Assembly (NCBI GenBank): GCA_038380435.1
Contig: JAWZYU010000011.1
Location: forward strand, 77,001,501-77,065,500
Length of the DNA stretch: 64,000 nt
From: Ryuthela nishihirai
Taxonomy: Eukaryota > Arthropoda > Arachnida > Araneae > Heptathelidae
Direction: 5' to 3'
Both the position numbers and the translations under genes were made by a program. Below the pieces are notes generated by a model, which ran no database searches, was not told where the DNA came from, and was given only the letters and a program-made list of their open reading frames with translations. Shown here piece by piece: positions 1-12,839 of this stretch; the stretch's first letter is position 1; each line of letters opens with the position of its first letter.

Positions 1-356
1 CTTGCCCTTCTGAAAACGCATGGCCACTCCTGAACTCTAAAGTTCTGACTGTTGATACGATCGACGCTCACCTGTAGACACATTTTATTTCTTTCGTTTC
101 GCCTGTCATGGTCACATTTGAACATTGTTAGCATGAAGAGGAGCTTCGATCGCGCGGGTTACGATTTCAATAACGATTCCGATAACCTTCACGTGCACTC
201 GGCTAACGAAGATTAATGTCCAGAGATCCAAAGCCAAAGCGTCAGCAGGTATTGATCTCGAAGCATTCACTGCAATGATTTCATAAAACGAAGAGTGCGG
301 CGGTTTTCCTCGTAGGTTAACATCACCCCATTTCTGGTAATTAAGTGTCTCTTCCA

Positions 357-566
357 GGTGACGACCTGCTAGATGAGTTGACGCCTGCAGCGAAGATTCC
401 GCATCAAGGAGCGAAGAGCGTGCCACGCAGCACACTTCCAATGGACTCCGGGGGAGTGAACCAGGAAGCGAAGATTTGCTTGCGAAACTCCGGCCGACCG
501 AAGTGCTCGGACGCTGTCGCCTTAAGTGGGTGGAGCTATCTCGCGACAAAAGTATATCTTTTGTAA
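357..566 (+). other. GC-rich open segment, possible exon
   Basis: After a possible acceptor (TTAAGTGTCTCTTCCAG) the + strand is open for about 69 codons, starting GDDLLDELTPAAKIPHQGAK and ending at a TAA near 566. The minus strand is also open across the same block (112-597). No domain is recognised and no convincing donor is seen. It is more GC-rich than its surroundings and resembles no repeat family in the window. It could be an upstream exon of the ADAMTS-like gene or a terminal exon of another gene. Confidence 0.2.
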
Positions 567-2486
567 TTGAATAATTAAGTTTATTCATAGTTGCCATGAC
601 AATGTCAGGAATAGATCAAGAATGGAAAATGTTGAAATGCAACTAATAAATAAAAATGAAAACAGGAATTATAATTTCACGAATTTCATAAAATTTACAA
701 TGAAAAAATTATCAATGGAAAGACAATACAGTTGTAACCAAATCCAAACCAGAAGTTTGGAATGTAAGTATAACTTGTTCATACCATGAACATGAACACA
801 CTAACTGCCGTCTGGTGTCTGGTCTAAGAATTGAGGTGTGTCGCCTTAGAGATCTGCCGAAAGACAATATCTGTCATGTCCATTTAATATTTTTTTGTCC
901 AACTAAATTAAAAATCAGGGCATTAACTCAACCGTTGACACGGATCCTGTCCTTGCAAAGAGACAACAATTAATTTTAAGGCCCGATTTCCACATCACTC
1001 GCCCCTAGGCACGCGAAGTGCTCCCTTGGGAGATTGGGATTTCTTTATTTATGCAACCAAGGAAAAAAGGAGATGATGAAATCGAAAATAATGTAGGAAT
1101 TTTAATGATAATACAGTTTTGTTATGAAATACTGCAAAAATGAATGCAATAATTCTATACATAGCGTATATCTTATTATATTTAATATGCAGTAGCATTT
1201 AAAAATAAATATATTTCTTCCTCACTTTTTTTTTTCTCTGGGTGTGAAGAAATTACAATAGATTATCCAAAGTATTGGACATTTCTATGTTGTGTGAATA
1301 GAAAACTATGTTCAAAACGTCGTAAGTTTGAAAAATTTTTTTGTAGTACCTGTTTGTATCAAGGATCTTTGTAACTAGTTTATTCCTTGCAAGAATTGAA
1401 AGGACATAATTTTGCTGTTAAAGAAATTGCATCACTGACATGCTGGTGCCCTTGTTATGTTGGCGCCCATAGGCAAGCGCCGAATGTGCCTTATGAGAAA
1501 TACTGCACTAGTTAATTGATTAAGGGAAGTTGACTCCAAATGGAAAACTTTCATTCTTTGCAGTCGGGATAATAAGAAAACTATTTACGGTGCGAAGCGA
1601 AACACGAATAGGGCAATGCTCGTGCATAAACTCTTCATGCACGACCCTTTGATGATACGTATATTTTGCGTCAAACACTTCTCGATTGCCTTCGTGGCAT
1701 GTTTATGTTCTCTAACCCAAATATTCAAGTTAGTACATGTTCGTCTGCACCGAAATGATGAGGAATTTGCGGCAGAATTCCTTCTGGTATCCCTCAGCTA
1801 TGGTCGAACCACTGATTATTGAAAAAAAACACCTTTGCGTGACCGAAAGTTCATTGCTCAATTTATCGCTCGTTTAGAGGTCCCCCTCTAATATAGGTTT
1901 CGTGAGTGTGTTTGAATACCACTGCTTTATTTCTTATCCACTTTCACCAGCACTTGGTTGCACGCTGTGCTAACTGGGTCAAATCAGAAGGACATCAAAG
2001 CTCAGAATGAGACTGGAAAGTAGAACTTACTGGATGCAGATGAGACTCTTTCAGCAAGGTCATTCAGTGTATTTGTAAGGCACATGACTTTCCTCTATTA
2101 GAGTCAATGTTCTGTTAAGGTTTCCTTTTTAAGGCAAACTGTCCGGTTTCATACTGTGGTGTTCGAAAGCTAGCATGAAAAATTCGGCTCTGGGGCAGTT
2201 CGGTTACGAGCTCTAGAGACTGAGTTATCAGCCGCTCCTCAGGAATAGGAGAAGTCGTTTCAAGTTCTGTAATGGTAGCCTGTAAATGGTAGCTACGCAT
2301 AAACTGGAAGGAGAGCTGTGTACCAATCCCTAGTGATGATGCACAGAACCGGCCAGGTCTAGCACCTAATGTCCGACCCCGCCTTCTCGTGGTGCAGGCC
2401 GTTAGTACCTTTCAAAAGAGATATTCTCTTTTGGAAGGGAACGGAAGGGGAGGGCTGCCAGTTCAGTATGGCCTACTGATCTAGTC
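567..2486. other. No gene recognised
   Basis: This is AT-rich DNA with short open frames only. Small hairpins occur at about 1619-1646 (CGTGCAT/ATGCACG) and 2408-2436 (CAAAAGAGA/TCTCTTTTG). The segment 2330-2486 is more GC-rich and directly precedes LINE copy 1 but has no match at copy 2, so it is probably not part of that element. Confidence 0.5.
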
Positions 2487-5400
2487 ATCTATGGCCCTTT
2501 TTTTTTTCAACCTTGCTGAGGAGTGGTCAACTTCACAGGGTCCTGGTGCTGACCATTTATACCTACTAGACTGGACTTGTTTATGGATTTGAGCTTGATT
2601 ATGGATCCTGGACTTGCTGCACTGGTGGGCCTCTGTTGAGGGAGAGTCTGCTGCTGTGTTTTCTGTTTGCTTCTGGGTTGCCAGCTCTAAGTGAAGAGAG
2701 GCATGGGATACCTTATATCAGCTGGTGGATAGTCCTAATCAGAGGCCATCGCAGGTACCTGAACCTTACTTAGCTAGTTGGGCATCGTCAAGCCTAAACT
2801 GGAGTAATGTGTCTCAGGCAAGGCCATATGGCTCTTGAAAAAGTCCACTTGAAAAGGTGGTGCCTGAAGTTCCTACCAGCATCGGTGACTTCAGCCTTTA
2901 GCGGAGGAGGAACAGGTCTTTGCCCAATGCCTGCGATCAGGGGGCTGTTTGATATTGTTGGCCCTACCAATCTCAATAAACCTAATTTCTTTAAAAATCC
3001 TACTAATCATTTTCTCTCTGCAGGAACGTGGAACGTGAGGACATTACATAGAGATGATTCTCTTGATGTCCTCATGTAGGAATTCCAGCGCTATAACCTA
3101 GATATTCTAGGCTTGCAAGAGACCAGATGGACAGGTAAAGGTGAGATACTTAAAAATAACTTTAAATTTCTCTTTACAGGGAGGGAGGATGGAAAGCATC
3201 ACCAAGGCGTGGGTCTGCTGCTCAGCAGACATGCTAGTGATGCTCCTCTAGGATATGAGTGCATTAATGAAAGGTTTCTTACAGCAAAATTTCAGACAAG
3301 CATTAAAGACTTGAATGTTATCTGCTGTTATGCCCCCACTTAGGATTCTGATGAGGATGAGAAGGATAGGTTTTACGGACAACTTCAGGATATTTTGAAT
3401 TCTGTCAAGAAAGGAGATATTACCCTTGTTCTTGGTGACTTCAATGCCAAAGTTGGTACTGACTCTGATCTTTGGGGAGGGATGATTGGCCCTTTTGGTA
3501 TTGGTAGCTGCAATGGCAATGGGCAACGTCTCCTACAGGTAAGTAAACTCAATGGTTTCAGAATAACTAACACATATTACAAACACTGCGATATACATAA
3601 ATACACATGGGTTTCACCTGATGGGCTGCATAGGAATATGATTGATTATATATTAATTAACAGCAAATGGGCTAGTTCTGTTAGAAATACCAGGGCATAT
3701 AGGGGAGCTGAAATTGGATCTGACCATTACCTAGTTAAAAGTGTCTTGCAAATTAAACTTAAAAAGTGTTGTGCTAGGGTTAAAAAATTTATCTTTAATA
3801 CTGAAGCTCTGAAAGACCCAGTTATAGCTAAAGCTTACCATGATAGGTTACTTAGTCATTATGACAGTCATGGTTTGCTTAATACTGAAGTTGAGGAAGA
3901 ATGGGGCCATTTTAAACAGGCTTTTTTGGAAACTAACAGTACTCTTTTAGGGAAAAAGGAGCAGAGGAGACAGAATTATTTAAGTGATAAGGCTCTTGAG
4001 CTTATTTCTGAAAGAAGGAATTGCAGGAATGTCCTTAATCAGTACCCTACTAGTCCTAATAGAAAGCATTACAAAGAACTTAATAAACGTGTAAAGGATC
4101 AGTTAGCTACTGATAAGAATCTTTGGCTTGATGGCCTGGCTGACAAAGCTGAGGAAGCAGTTAGACAGCACAACAGCAGAGAGCTGTACCAGATAGTTAA
4201 TGTTTTGTGTGGTAGAAAACGAACAGGTATACAGGGATTGAAGGATAAACAAGGTAAGGTTATAGAAGGTGAGGATTCTGTCATGGCTAGGTGGGCTGAG
4301 CATTTCAGTGATGTTCTAAACAATGTGGTTAATTCTACTCCCATTGTTTGCAATGATGATAGATGCATTGGTGGCTTTAACGTTGGCCCTATAACACAAT
4401 CTGAAGTTAGTTTGGCTATTTCTAAACTTAAACTTCATAAATCCCCAGGGGTGGATGAAATTACTACGGAAATGCTTAGAGCTGGGAATGTTTCAGTTAC
4501 CACTTGAATGACTGAAATTTTGAATAACTTTTATGATAAAGGTATGGTTCCTAAAGATTTTACCAGAGCTATTATTATCCCTATTTTCAAAAAAGGTGAT
4601 CGCAGTTCTTGTGATAACTATAGGGGTATCAGCCTACTTTCTGTTCCAGGTAAAGTTCTTTGCATGATTGTGCTTAATAGAATTAAAAATCTGGTTGACA
4701 GGCAATTGCGTGATGAGCAATGTGGATTCAGAAGTGGTAGGGGATGTGTGGAACAGATATTTTCACTTAGGCAGATTGCTGAGAAATGTTTAGAGTTTCA
4801 GAAACCTTTGGTTGCTAGATTTGTTGATTTCAAAAAGGCTTTCGACTCTGTTGATCGTCATGTATTATGGTTGATTGTGAAATCATATGGTATACCAGAC
4901 AAATTAGTTAACATAATGAAAGCTGTCTATAATAACACTGAGTCGTGTCTGAGAGTTGGTAAGGCTTGTAGCAATTGGTTTAGCATTACTTCAGGTGTTC
5001 GACAAGGGTGCATTTTGTCTCCTTTTCTCTTTAGTTTGGTTGTTGATTATGTTATGCGAAATTCACTTCAAGGGAAAGCTTTTGGCCTTAAATGGGCTGG
5101 AGATACTAAAATTTCTGATTTAGATTATGCTGATGATTTAACCCTTTTGGCAAATGATGTTGATGAGATGAACTCATTCATTCGGGCTGTTGATGGTAGT
5201 AGAGTAGGTATACATGGCAGTAGAGTAGGTTTGGTTATAAACAGAGAGAAAACTAAAGTGATTAAAATTGGTCAGGCAGGTTGTGATTCAGTTAATCTGA
5301 ATGGTTGCAGTCTTGAGCAGGTGTCACAGTTTAATTACCTTGGGAGCTACGTAACAGATACTGGTAATGTTCGGCATGAGATTAACAGACGAATAGGTAT

Positions 5401-5955
5401 TGCTGCCGGGAGTTTTAAGAATCTATGGAGATTGTGGAGAAATAGGCGTATACACCTAAAGACTAAAATTAGACTGTATAATAGTTTGGTTCTTTCTAGG
5501 GTTAGTTATGGTAGTGAAACTTGGACGCTGTGCAAATATGATAAAAGGAAACTAGATGCTTTCGATTCTAGATATATACGCAGTATCTTGGGTATTAGGT
5601 GGTTTAAATTTGTAACTAATGATGAGGTTAGGCAAAGGAGTCTGCAACCTCCTTTAAGCAGCATATTGTGCAGAGAGAGACTCCGCTGGTTTGGCCATGT
5701 TGCCCGTATGGATAATTATAGATTGGCGAATAGGGTTATGAACAGTGTGCCTAGAGGCCTCAGAAGAAGGGGGAGACCTAGGATGCGGTGGGCAGACAAT
5801 GTCAAACAGGACCTTATTAGAATTGGTGATCAGTGGCCGGATGTAGCAGATGTAGCTCAGAACAGATATGCTTGGAGAATTAAACTGCGCGGTCTGGTTG
5901 GACCTCCGTAGCCCATGGCTGCTTGAGGATGATGATGATGATGATTTCTCGAGCT
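2487..5955 (+). mobile_element. RTE-like non-LTR retrotransposon, copy 1 (full length or nearly so, inactive)
   Basis: The element starts with a T-run followed by CTTGCTGAGGAGTGGTCAAC, shared with copy 2 at 56933, and ends in a (GAT)n tail after CCCATGGCTGCTTGAG. The EN-RT order with a short simple-repeat tail is typical of RTE-type LINEs. No convincing target-site duplication is visible at its borders, unlike copy 2. It lies on the same strand as the host gene, upstream of its first recognised exon. Confidence 0.9.
2985..5911 (+). pseudogene. LINE copy 1 endonuclease/reverse transcriptase, disrupted
   Basis: The N-terminal part is an APE-type endonuclease (WNVRTLHR, LQETRW, GDFNAKVG, SDHYLV). 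The centre is a reverse transcriptase (FKKGDRSSCDNYRG, VDFKKAFDSVDR, GVRQGCILSPFLFSL, YADDL), and the C-terminus has the ERLRWFGHVARM and RRGRPRMRWADN motifs common in LINE proteins. Stops interrupt it at about 3077 (TAG), 3341 (TAG) and 4505 (TGA where copy 2 has a Trp codon). A short in-frame duplication (HGSRVG) near 5190-5230 is absent from copy 2. The catalytic YADD is intact, but the protein cannot be made in full. Confidence 0.9.
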
Positions 5956-6068
5956 GTAACGACTCATAAGAGTTCGCAAGGCTTTCTCAAGGTGAAGACT
6001 TTAAGTTTGCAATGTACTTATCCACAGATGAGCTCGAGGTTTATTAAAACTACTATGCTTTAACTATT

Positions 6069-6290
6069 CCTAACCACTTTTCCAATTAAACATAGTGGTT
6101 AGGAGGCTAGATACTGTTCCAGCAAGGCAACTTTGTGGGTTGTGTTAAGTCTGAATGAAGTAGTGGTCAGCAGTGACTTTTGGATTAATTGGGCATGTCC
6201 TTTTATGAGAAGGCCTATAAAAGCTACGAGTAGCTTCTGGGATTCTCTTCTAGCTTATGTGTTCAAATTTATAAAAAGATGAATGACAGA
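6069..6290 (+). repeat. Dispersed repeat family with terminal hairpin and TATA box, copy A
   Basis: It starts with a hairpin (CCTAACCACT at 6069-6078, AGTGGTTAGG at 6094-6103), followed by CTAGATACTGTTCCAGCAAG and later GGCCTATAAAAGCTACGAGT with a TATA-box sequence at 6216-6223. Copy B is at 15347 and copy C, inverted, at 28240. The layout (structured start, TATA about 150 bp in) suggests an LTR or retroelement promoter, but no coding part is attached. Confidence 0.65.
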
Positions 6291-7670
6291 AACTAGATTT
6301 CTTAAAGCAAAACAGCACGGGAGAAACCGCGTGCGATATTTGCGACTGAGCAGTGAAGGACTTAGAAAATTACGAGAAATGGTCCAAATGTGTTTTTTTT
6401 TAAAGGCTAAACTCTCCAACTTTGAGAGAGAGAGCTCATGTTGGGAATTGCCAGGCTACCTGGATTGTCAAGTAATGAGTGTGGAATGCATATATACTTG
6501 ACAACGCCCCGAAAAGAGTAACAGCTATTATTTATAACGATTAAAAACAGTAGCAAAATAACATATGTGTTTTCAAGCTATCAATGACATTTTTATCATT
6601 GTAATTAATTGGGTTTTTTGCATTCGTAAAATCTGTTATAAAATTACGAATATTCGTAATTTTGTTTCTAATTGCAAACTCCACCCGTATTAGATGAATC
6701 TGCAATCGTTATACGATGTGTCGACAAAGCTGAAAGAGAATTTTTGTGAAGAATCTATGTGTGACTTATCAGCACGAAGATGCAGGGAAAATTACGCTCT
6801 GCAGAGTGCTCACGTCTCTTGTAAATTCTGTGTTGTCCTTCGTTTTCGGGTTTGGGCGGACACCGATCTAAACTCCAAGTATAAAAAATAAGATCAGTGA
6901 ATTAAGGGAAAAATAACGAAAACGCCCAATTTTCAATGATTCAGTGAAAATATAGCTGAAATCAATTCTTTGTTTTCTATCTTTATGCAAATGATTTCTT
7001 TTATGTAAAATAATTATCTTTATTTCTTATTCTTATAAGTCCCCGAAAGAATATTTTTTAACACTTGATCAGCAAAGTAAAGGAGAAAAAAAATATAATT
7101 CCCTTAAAATGATTAAATTCTAAACAATGCCATTCAATTAATTATCCACGGTGATGAGAATTTTAATCAAAGTTTCTTTATATTGATATTAGTGTCTTAA
7201 ACAAATCGTTTTGTCCTACTTTTAAGTTCTCTAAATTTCTTTAATTCTGAATTAAATTACAAAAACTTAGCATGACTTTTGACAGAAATATTCATCTTAG
7301 CAGATAGATTTCGCATCTCATAAAAATTACTGTTCGTATATATGTAAAAAAATTAAATTAAAAATACTGATGCAATTAAAATACTTATGTTTACAATGAA
7401 ATTGTGCATTTTTGATTAAAACTACTTTATGTACAAAAACACAATAATAAATTATTAAATCGAATTTATTTCACAGACGCTAAATCCTCATAAATTTTAT
7501 ATCTATGGTAAACATTTTTTTTTAATTTCTTTATAGATAAAGATGATGCATAATTCGCGTCTGTTAAGCACGGTACAAGAATTTTCCGTTCGCTGTTAGG
7601 CTATAAATCTCCCCTAATATTTTTTCATCCCGGCCTCCATTGTAATGAGTGAAAGTTATTTGGAGTTCCA
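6291..7670. other. No gene recognised, AT-rich
   Basis: Long A/T runs and short frames only. I see no domain, splice-bounded exon or repeat family shared with the rest of the window. Confidence 0.5.
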
Positions 7671-7759
7671 TCGAATGTAACAGCTTGTAAGCCCGGCAAC
7701 CCGAGACAGTCTGAGACAGAGAAAATAGAGCGTGCAGACTTACAAGCTTTTACATTCGA
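7671..7759. repeat. Inverted repeat (21-bp arms, 47-bp loop)
   Basis: TCGAATGTAACAGCTTGTAA then G at 7671-7691 pairs with 7739-7759 with a single mismatch. The loop is more GC-rich than its surroundings and carries GAGACAGTCTGAGACAGAG. Its class is unknown. Confidence 0.8.
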
Positions 7760-7959
7760 CGAATCTTAAAATGAATTTTACTCATTACTGAAATCTTCGA
7801 CTTTGGTTGCGTCAGTCCTGGAGTCGGTAACTCAGCAACTGTATTCTCTTTTCTTTTATTGGCTTAGTATTCTATCTCGCAGTAGGTAGATGCTCATATT
7901 TATACTTTCTTTTTTTCACTTCAGTGATGAAATTTTTTCTTAATATTTCCCTTTCTTCC

Positions 7960-8250
7960 TTCCCTTTTACCTCTTCCTTCCAAGATTCTGTATGCCCGTC
8001 TCCTTCATGAGGCAGGATGGTATATCTCCATAACATCCATATCTTCTACTTTTTAATTCATTCATTTTGCTCTCTCTTACTATTTCAACATTTGTCTTTT
8101 GATCAGTCTGTTTTATCCTGATGAATCGGCGTCAGCATCACATTTCAAGTGATTCAAGTCTTTTTTATTTCCTCTTCCTTAGATGTCCATTTCGTTTCCA
8201 TAGAATGCAGTACTCCAATATACATTTCTGTAGCTCTTTTTTCTAAGTGG
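7960..8250 (-). pseudogene. Highly degraded LINE reverse-transcriptase C-terminal remnant
   Basis: On the minus strand, with frame changes, one can read pieces resembling the end of L1/RTE-type polyproteins: YWSTAFYGNE, RLESLEM, then RRFIRI, TDQKTNVEIVRESKMNELK and a basic end (LGRKR, KGRKKG). The order fits the usual C-terminal pattern (LYG.ETWT; RLEAFE.WC.RR; TN.E...; GRR). Identification rests on pattern only. Confidence 0.4.
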
Positions 8251-8377
8251 TAAACTAAGGCATCTTCATAAAATATTCCCCATTCTGTTTAGTTGATTAT
8301 TGTCGGTGATTACTCTCGAATTGACATCTTTCCTGCTCCTCCCATCTGCTTCCGTCGAAAAAGACAGCATCCGTCGA

Positions 8378-8500
8378 AAGACAGCATCCGTCGGATGTGA
8401 AGTTAAGCCGTGGGTGAGAGTGCAGGAGAGTCACACCCTATTCACTTTAAAGAACGCGCTGAATGGCCTTGGCGGGAAGCTTCCTCTATCACTTAATAAC
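8378..8500 (+). repeat. SINE fragment of the same tRNA-derived family
   Basis: GTTAAGCCGTGGGTGAGAGT and AAAGAACGCGCTGAATGGCC match the central part of the family. The head is missing. Confidence 0.6.
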
Positions 8501-10594
8501 TATCTAATGGATGCGCTTCCCATAGCCATCGCATAACTCTCTGGGTCCGTGTTACCTGATCAGTTAGGCCCCCCTGCTTGCCAAAAACGTCTCACTCAGA
8601 GATCAAACAGAGCCACAACACATTTAAGCTGAGAAAGTTTCGTAATTGAATAGGTAATTTTTTTATTGTGCTTAAAAAACAAGCATTACAACAAATCCTA
8701 TGTTGTTGTTTTTCCCCTTTCTCGGTGTAAGTGGTAATTTCCTCTCTGCCTCTTTAAGGAAATGCTTGAATTTCACTTTGGCCTTCGTGAATCCAGTTTC
8801 CAAATACGGTCCGATTTTTAAATTGCTACCTTCAGTCCCGTATATGTGAAGTGTGCTGCTCATTTTTTTTGTCTTTGTTTTGTACTCAAGTATTTTAATG
8901 TCACTTGATAGGGAGAGAATTAAACATTTTTTACAAGCAAGAGAGAGAAGGCAGTCGAGGAAAGGTGACGGTTTCCGAAACTCTTCACCGTTACTCAGAA
9001 CAAGAGAGGGGAAAAAATGGCGGAGCAAATCGAGAAACAACGATTTCCACGTTTAAGAGTGAAATCTGTTGTTCTGACATCATTAGAAAAGTTTTATGCA
9101 ATTGGCAACATTTACAATGGAAAGAAAAAATTTAAAAGTCACGCATTTGCATTGTTTTATTTCATTACCGCATTTGCATTGATTCGGGAACCGATGGAAA
9201 CTCTCAATTGATCGAAAACTGGAATAAAAAATATCCTCTTTAGCTACGAAATATTTTTCCGAACAATAAAATACTAGCTTTTAGGAGCAAATTAAAACAA
9301 AGCGTCAATTTTTTAATTGTTTACAAGGAGTAAAGAGGGGAGGAGATTTAAATGGACATCACCCTTCCTGAAATATTTTACCTTCTAGAAAAGGAGAAGA
9401 GAGAGAAAATTACGTTGCTCTCTTTCGCGAGAATATTTTCTGAAATGATATTGGAGCAGCTTCTTTTTCGTTCTCATTCAACTTAGTTACTCACACACAC
9501 CCTCCTCCTCCCCCAAGCCCCAGATACATTTTTCTATTCAAATCTTATACAGGCCCGAGATCTATTTCTTCTTCCTCATTCAAATTTTGAATTTGAAATA
9601 TTTTTGAGTTCGTAACTGAACCAAAAAAACACGCGCCACAGACCCAGGTCTGTAGGGACTAATTCAAAAGTCGGATCATATTTCTGAAGGCCTTCCATTG
9701 AAAGAACTCCCATATATACAAAGTGTCCTTTCTTTCAGTTTGGTTTTGTAAAAGGTTTCCTCAAGTAAGCTTTAACACTGAGGCATAGATATTTTATGTG
9801 CCAATTGAAAATATTTTTTCGAAAGGCGAAATTGTGAGAGAGTCAAGCAAAGGCTGAGCTCTAATCAAACGCATTCGCTATAAGTCTCACTTAGTGCAGA
9901 ACAGTTTATTAAGAAATCAGTAAAATTTAAATATTCCTAAAAGTTCAGAAACAACAAAAGAATCATTCGAGTATCAGTGAGAATGCCACCTGGTCAAGTT
10001 GCTTTGCTTGAAGCTGCTAGTGCTGCCATCTAGTGAAAGCGATTAAATGAATATACCTAATAAAAATATTATTCACTCACATTTATCAAAATATGCAAAT
10101 AATCAAATATAACTCTAAATCAGAAAGCAGCATAACGACTTATTTATTTATTTAAAGTTGTACGTTTATTAATTAGCGTACTTATTTATATCAGGAGGAT
10201 TTTAAATCCTCCGAAATAGCTTAAATGAAGAGGAAAAATTACAATAATTGTATGTAGAAGTGTCCTAGATTTTTTATAAATCTAACATTCATTTAAAATT
10301 AATGAAAAAATGCTAATTTACTCTTTAAAATATAAATTATATTAGTAGACATGGTAGCATTTTTTATCTGCATGTCTAATTTTTTTTTTTTTTCAAATTT
10401 AATAATTTTCCTCGGAGAGTTAAAATGTTTTTCCATTAAAATTAAGTTCATTTTTTTTTCTTTCCCGTATTTCATTCTGGTGACATCTCGTGTACCGCCG
10501 GCGAACGGGATGCTCCAACTATCGGTTTCTCTTCTTTCGTCATCGAAGAAAGGGATGACACTGGAATCGGAGAGGGCTCGCTCTCATTCTCATG
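8501..10594. other. No gene recognised
   Basis: Overlapping short frames on both strands around 8670-9210 encode no recognisable domain. A short (AC)n/(CTC)n patch lies at 9494-9520. A 183-codon frame at 10351-10902 begins with poly-T-encoded Phe runs and ends inside the MITE, so I do not call it a gene. Confidence 0.45.
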
Positions 10595-10670
10595 GGAAGG
10601 AAGTCGTGGTCTGTAAGCAGAAGAGCCAATCCCTGTGCTTGTTAAGAAACGCACTGGATGCACTTGAAAG
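10595..10670 (+). repeat. Short SINE fragment of the same family
   Basis: CCCTGTGCTTGTTAAGAAAC followed by GCACTGGATGCAC matches the central SINE motif CCCTGTGCACGTTAAAGAAC/ACGCTGGATGG. Both ends are lost. Confidence 0.4.
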
Positions 10671-10819
10671 GAGACTCGTATCTGCACACCAACAGCTTTC
10701 TTTCTCCAAACCTAAAGTCTTGGGATTCTTATCAGGGATGTACTCAAGGGAGGACCAGGGGTTCTGGCCCCCCATCCCCAATAATCCCGTCGCCTTATGC
10801 GAAATCTCAAACTCGTCTA

Positions 10820-11017
10820 CAGTCGCTCAAAAAATATCCGAACACTGTGGTAGATTACAGAATTCAGAAAAAATATCTGGCACCGATTTTTTTAGAAATT
10901 AGTAATCTGACAACCTTCGTGTTTGCCAGATCACTAATTTCTAAAAAAATCGTTGCCAGATATTTTTTCTGAATTCTTTAATCCACCATAGTGTTCGGAT
11001 ATTTTTTTGAGCGACTG
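10820..11017. mobile_element. Palindromic Tc1/mariner-type MITE, copy 1
   Basis: This 198-bp element is flanked by TA. The ends read CAGTCGCTCAAAAAATATCC inward from both sides, and the two halves are near-complementary along their whole length (...GAATTCAGAAAAAATATCTG... against its reverse), so one strand can fold into a single long hairpin. It has no coding capacity. Confidence 0.88.
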
Positions 11018-12579
11018 TACCTGCTTTGAAATCAAAAGAATTTTTTTGCATAATTTTATTTTAGCCCAATAGTATATGTCTGACGATAAAAATAGAGTTA
11101 AAACCAAACTATAAAATTTTGTTCCATATAGAACTAGTATCTTAACCTTTCCTGTTCGGTGGAATATTTCAGTAATAGGGAAGCTCTACTCAAGTCTTAT
11201 TCCTCCTCACCACCCCGATACTAACTCCTGGGTATGTGTCTGATTCTTACGACCTTTCTTCGTTTAGTAGAGGAACGTGGAAACTGTGACCAGCCGAGTG
11301 AGCTATAGGTGGTAGTAAGTGCATCGCAATGCACATACTATCATGGCTTTCATTCCATGACAGATACTCATATAGTATTATGCAATAAATGTTTGTGTAA
11401 TGTAAAGCAATATTGTTTGTTGTTCAGTAAGAGATTTATTCCCGGTAGCTTTCTTTCCTGAAAGTGCTTCAGATTGGAGTCTCCAATATTTTATTTTAGA
11501 AAGCAACACCTTTAACTCTCACGAAGAAATTGTTTATAGATCGCTCTAACGTTAATCCCTTTTTTTCACTTTACCTCTTCATTTCCACGATAGCAATATT
11601 TTCGTGTGATTGAATTTGTCCTTCACTTTAAGCAGATTATGTAAATTCTTGCAAAGAAATTGCATGAAAGCTTCAAAATTAAATCATCCCGTTCTACACA
11701 CAAGGTTTGTTCTTGGTGCATATTAATTTGCCTCTAAACACGAAGTATGCTTTAATATTCGGGGCCTCTTGTTGCTCTCATTGCTAACAAAATATCGCCC
11801 CCACCATCCCACCCCCAGATAAAAAGGCTGAATGCCCTGGTGTTATACTATGAAAAGTATTGATCGCAAACAACATCCTACTGTTCACTTCGCATCATTC
11901 TTTAGATCAGAGATCACAAAGTTTTATCTGCTGAGGAGTCACATGATGTAATGTAAGGGATGTTTTCACGAGCGACTGGTGATAAGAGGATAATTCATAA
12001 GTCTTGTCGTTTATTGCCATGCATAAAGTTCACGTGTGAAAAACGTGCTGCATTTGCATACCTCTGAACTTAGTACTAAGGGAAAATATAAAGTCCACTA
12101 CATCAATGCATAATTGCACTGGTTTCTATAGATAAAGGAACAACCCTATGTCACTGGATAACTAAAGTCGAAGATCAATAACTTCTAAAATATTAGTTTT
12201 CTTTTGAAAAATGGGATATAAAATAAAGATTTCAATCAAATATATAATATCTCGATTTTCAACAATATTTATCAGTATTTAATGAGCTATAGATGACAAC
12301 ACCAAACCGCACATAGGACCAAAGACAAACTTCTAAAATACACACTTATTGTATTTAAACTGTGTGATACAATATTTACTACCAGGTTTTAATTAACTTC
12401 TGAAGTCAATTTTTGTGACTGGTATTGTTATTGTTAAATATAACTCATTGAATACTGAACGAGTATTATTGGAAATCGAGGTATTGATTTATTTGATCGA
12501 GGTCTTTTTATCTGCATCACATTCTTCAAAACAAAAAGAAAATATTTAAGAAGACTTGAGACTTTAACTACCTTTTACG
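11018..12579. other. No gene recognised, AT-rich
   Basis: No long frame, no repeat matching other parts of the window. Confidence 0.5.
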
Positions 12580-12790
12580 CCGTCCCGTGGCCGAGTGGTT
12601 AGCGCGCTTGGCTACTGATCTACGGGACCTGGGTTCGAGCCCCGGGTAAGGCATGGATGTATGTGTCGTTTTTCTGCTGAGGTCCTGCCATCCTCTCAGA
12701 CCTTTTACTTTGGCATATAAACTGACAGGCTCCTGTCAGACCTCTGTGGCAAGCAGCTGCTTGAGGGGGTATTTTTTTTTACTCTTGTTC
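12580..12790 (+). repeat. tRNA-derived SINE (Ser/Leu-like head)
   Basis: The head has an A box TGGCCGAGTGG and a B box GGTTCGAGCCC with correct spacing, and a T-arm that can pair. The acceptor and anticodon stems do not pair, so it is not a functional tRNA. A non-tRNA body follows and runs to a T-rich end. This family is distinct from the other SINEs in the window. Confidence 0.65.
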
Positions 12791-12839
12791 CTTAATTTAT
12801 GGAACCCAGTGTATTACAAATATCAGAGTCTTGGTTGCC

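Noticed and set aside
8853..9211. Overlapping + strand frames of 60-76 codons
   Set aside because: No domain or splice signals, and frames are open in several registers as expected by chance.
10351..10902. 183-codon + strand frame as a gene
   Set aside because: It begins in poly-T giving Phe runs, crosses a SINE fragment and ends inside a MITE.
12583..12657. A functional tRNA gene
   Set aside because: A and B boxes are good, but the acceptor and anticodon stems do not pair and a SINE body follows.
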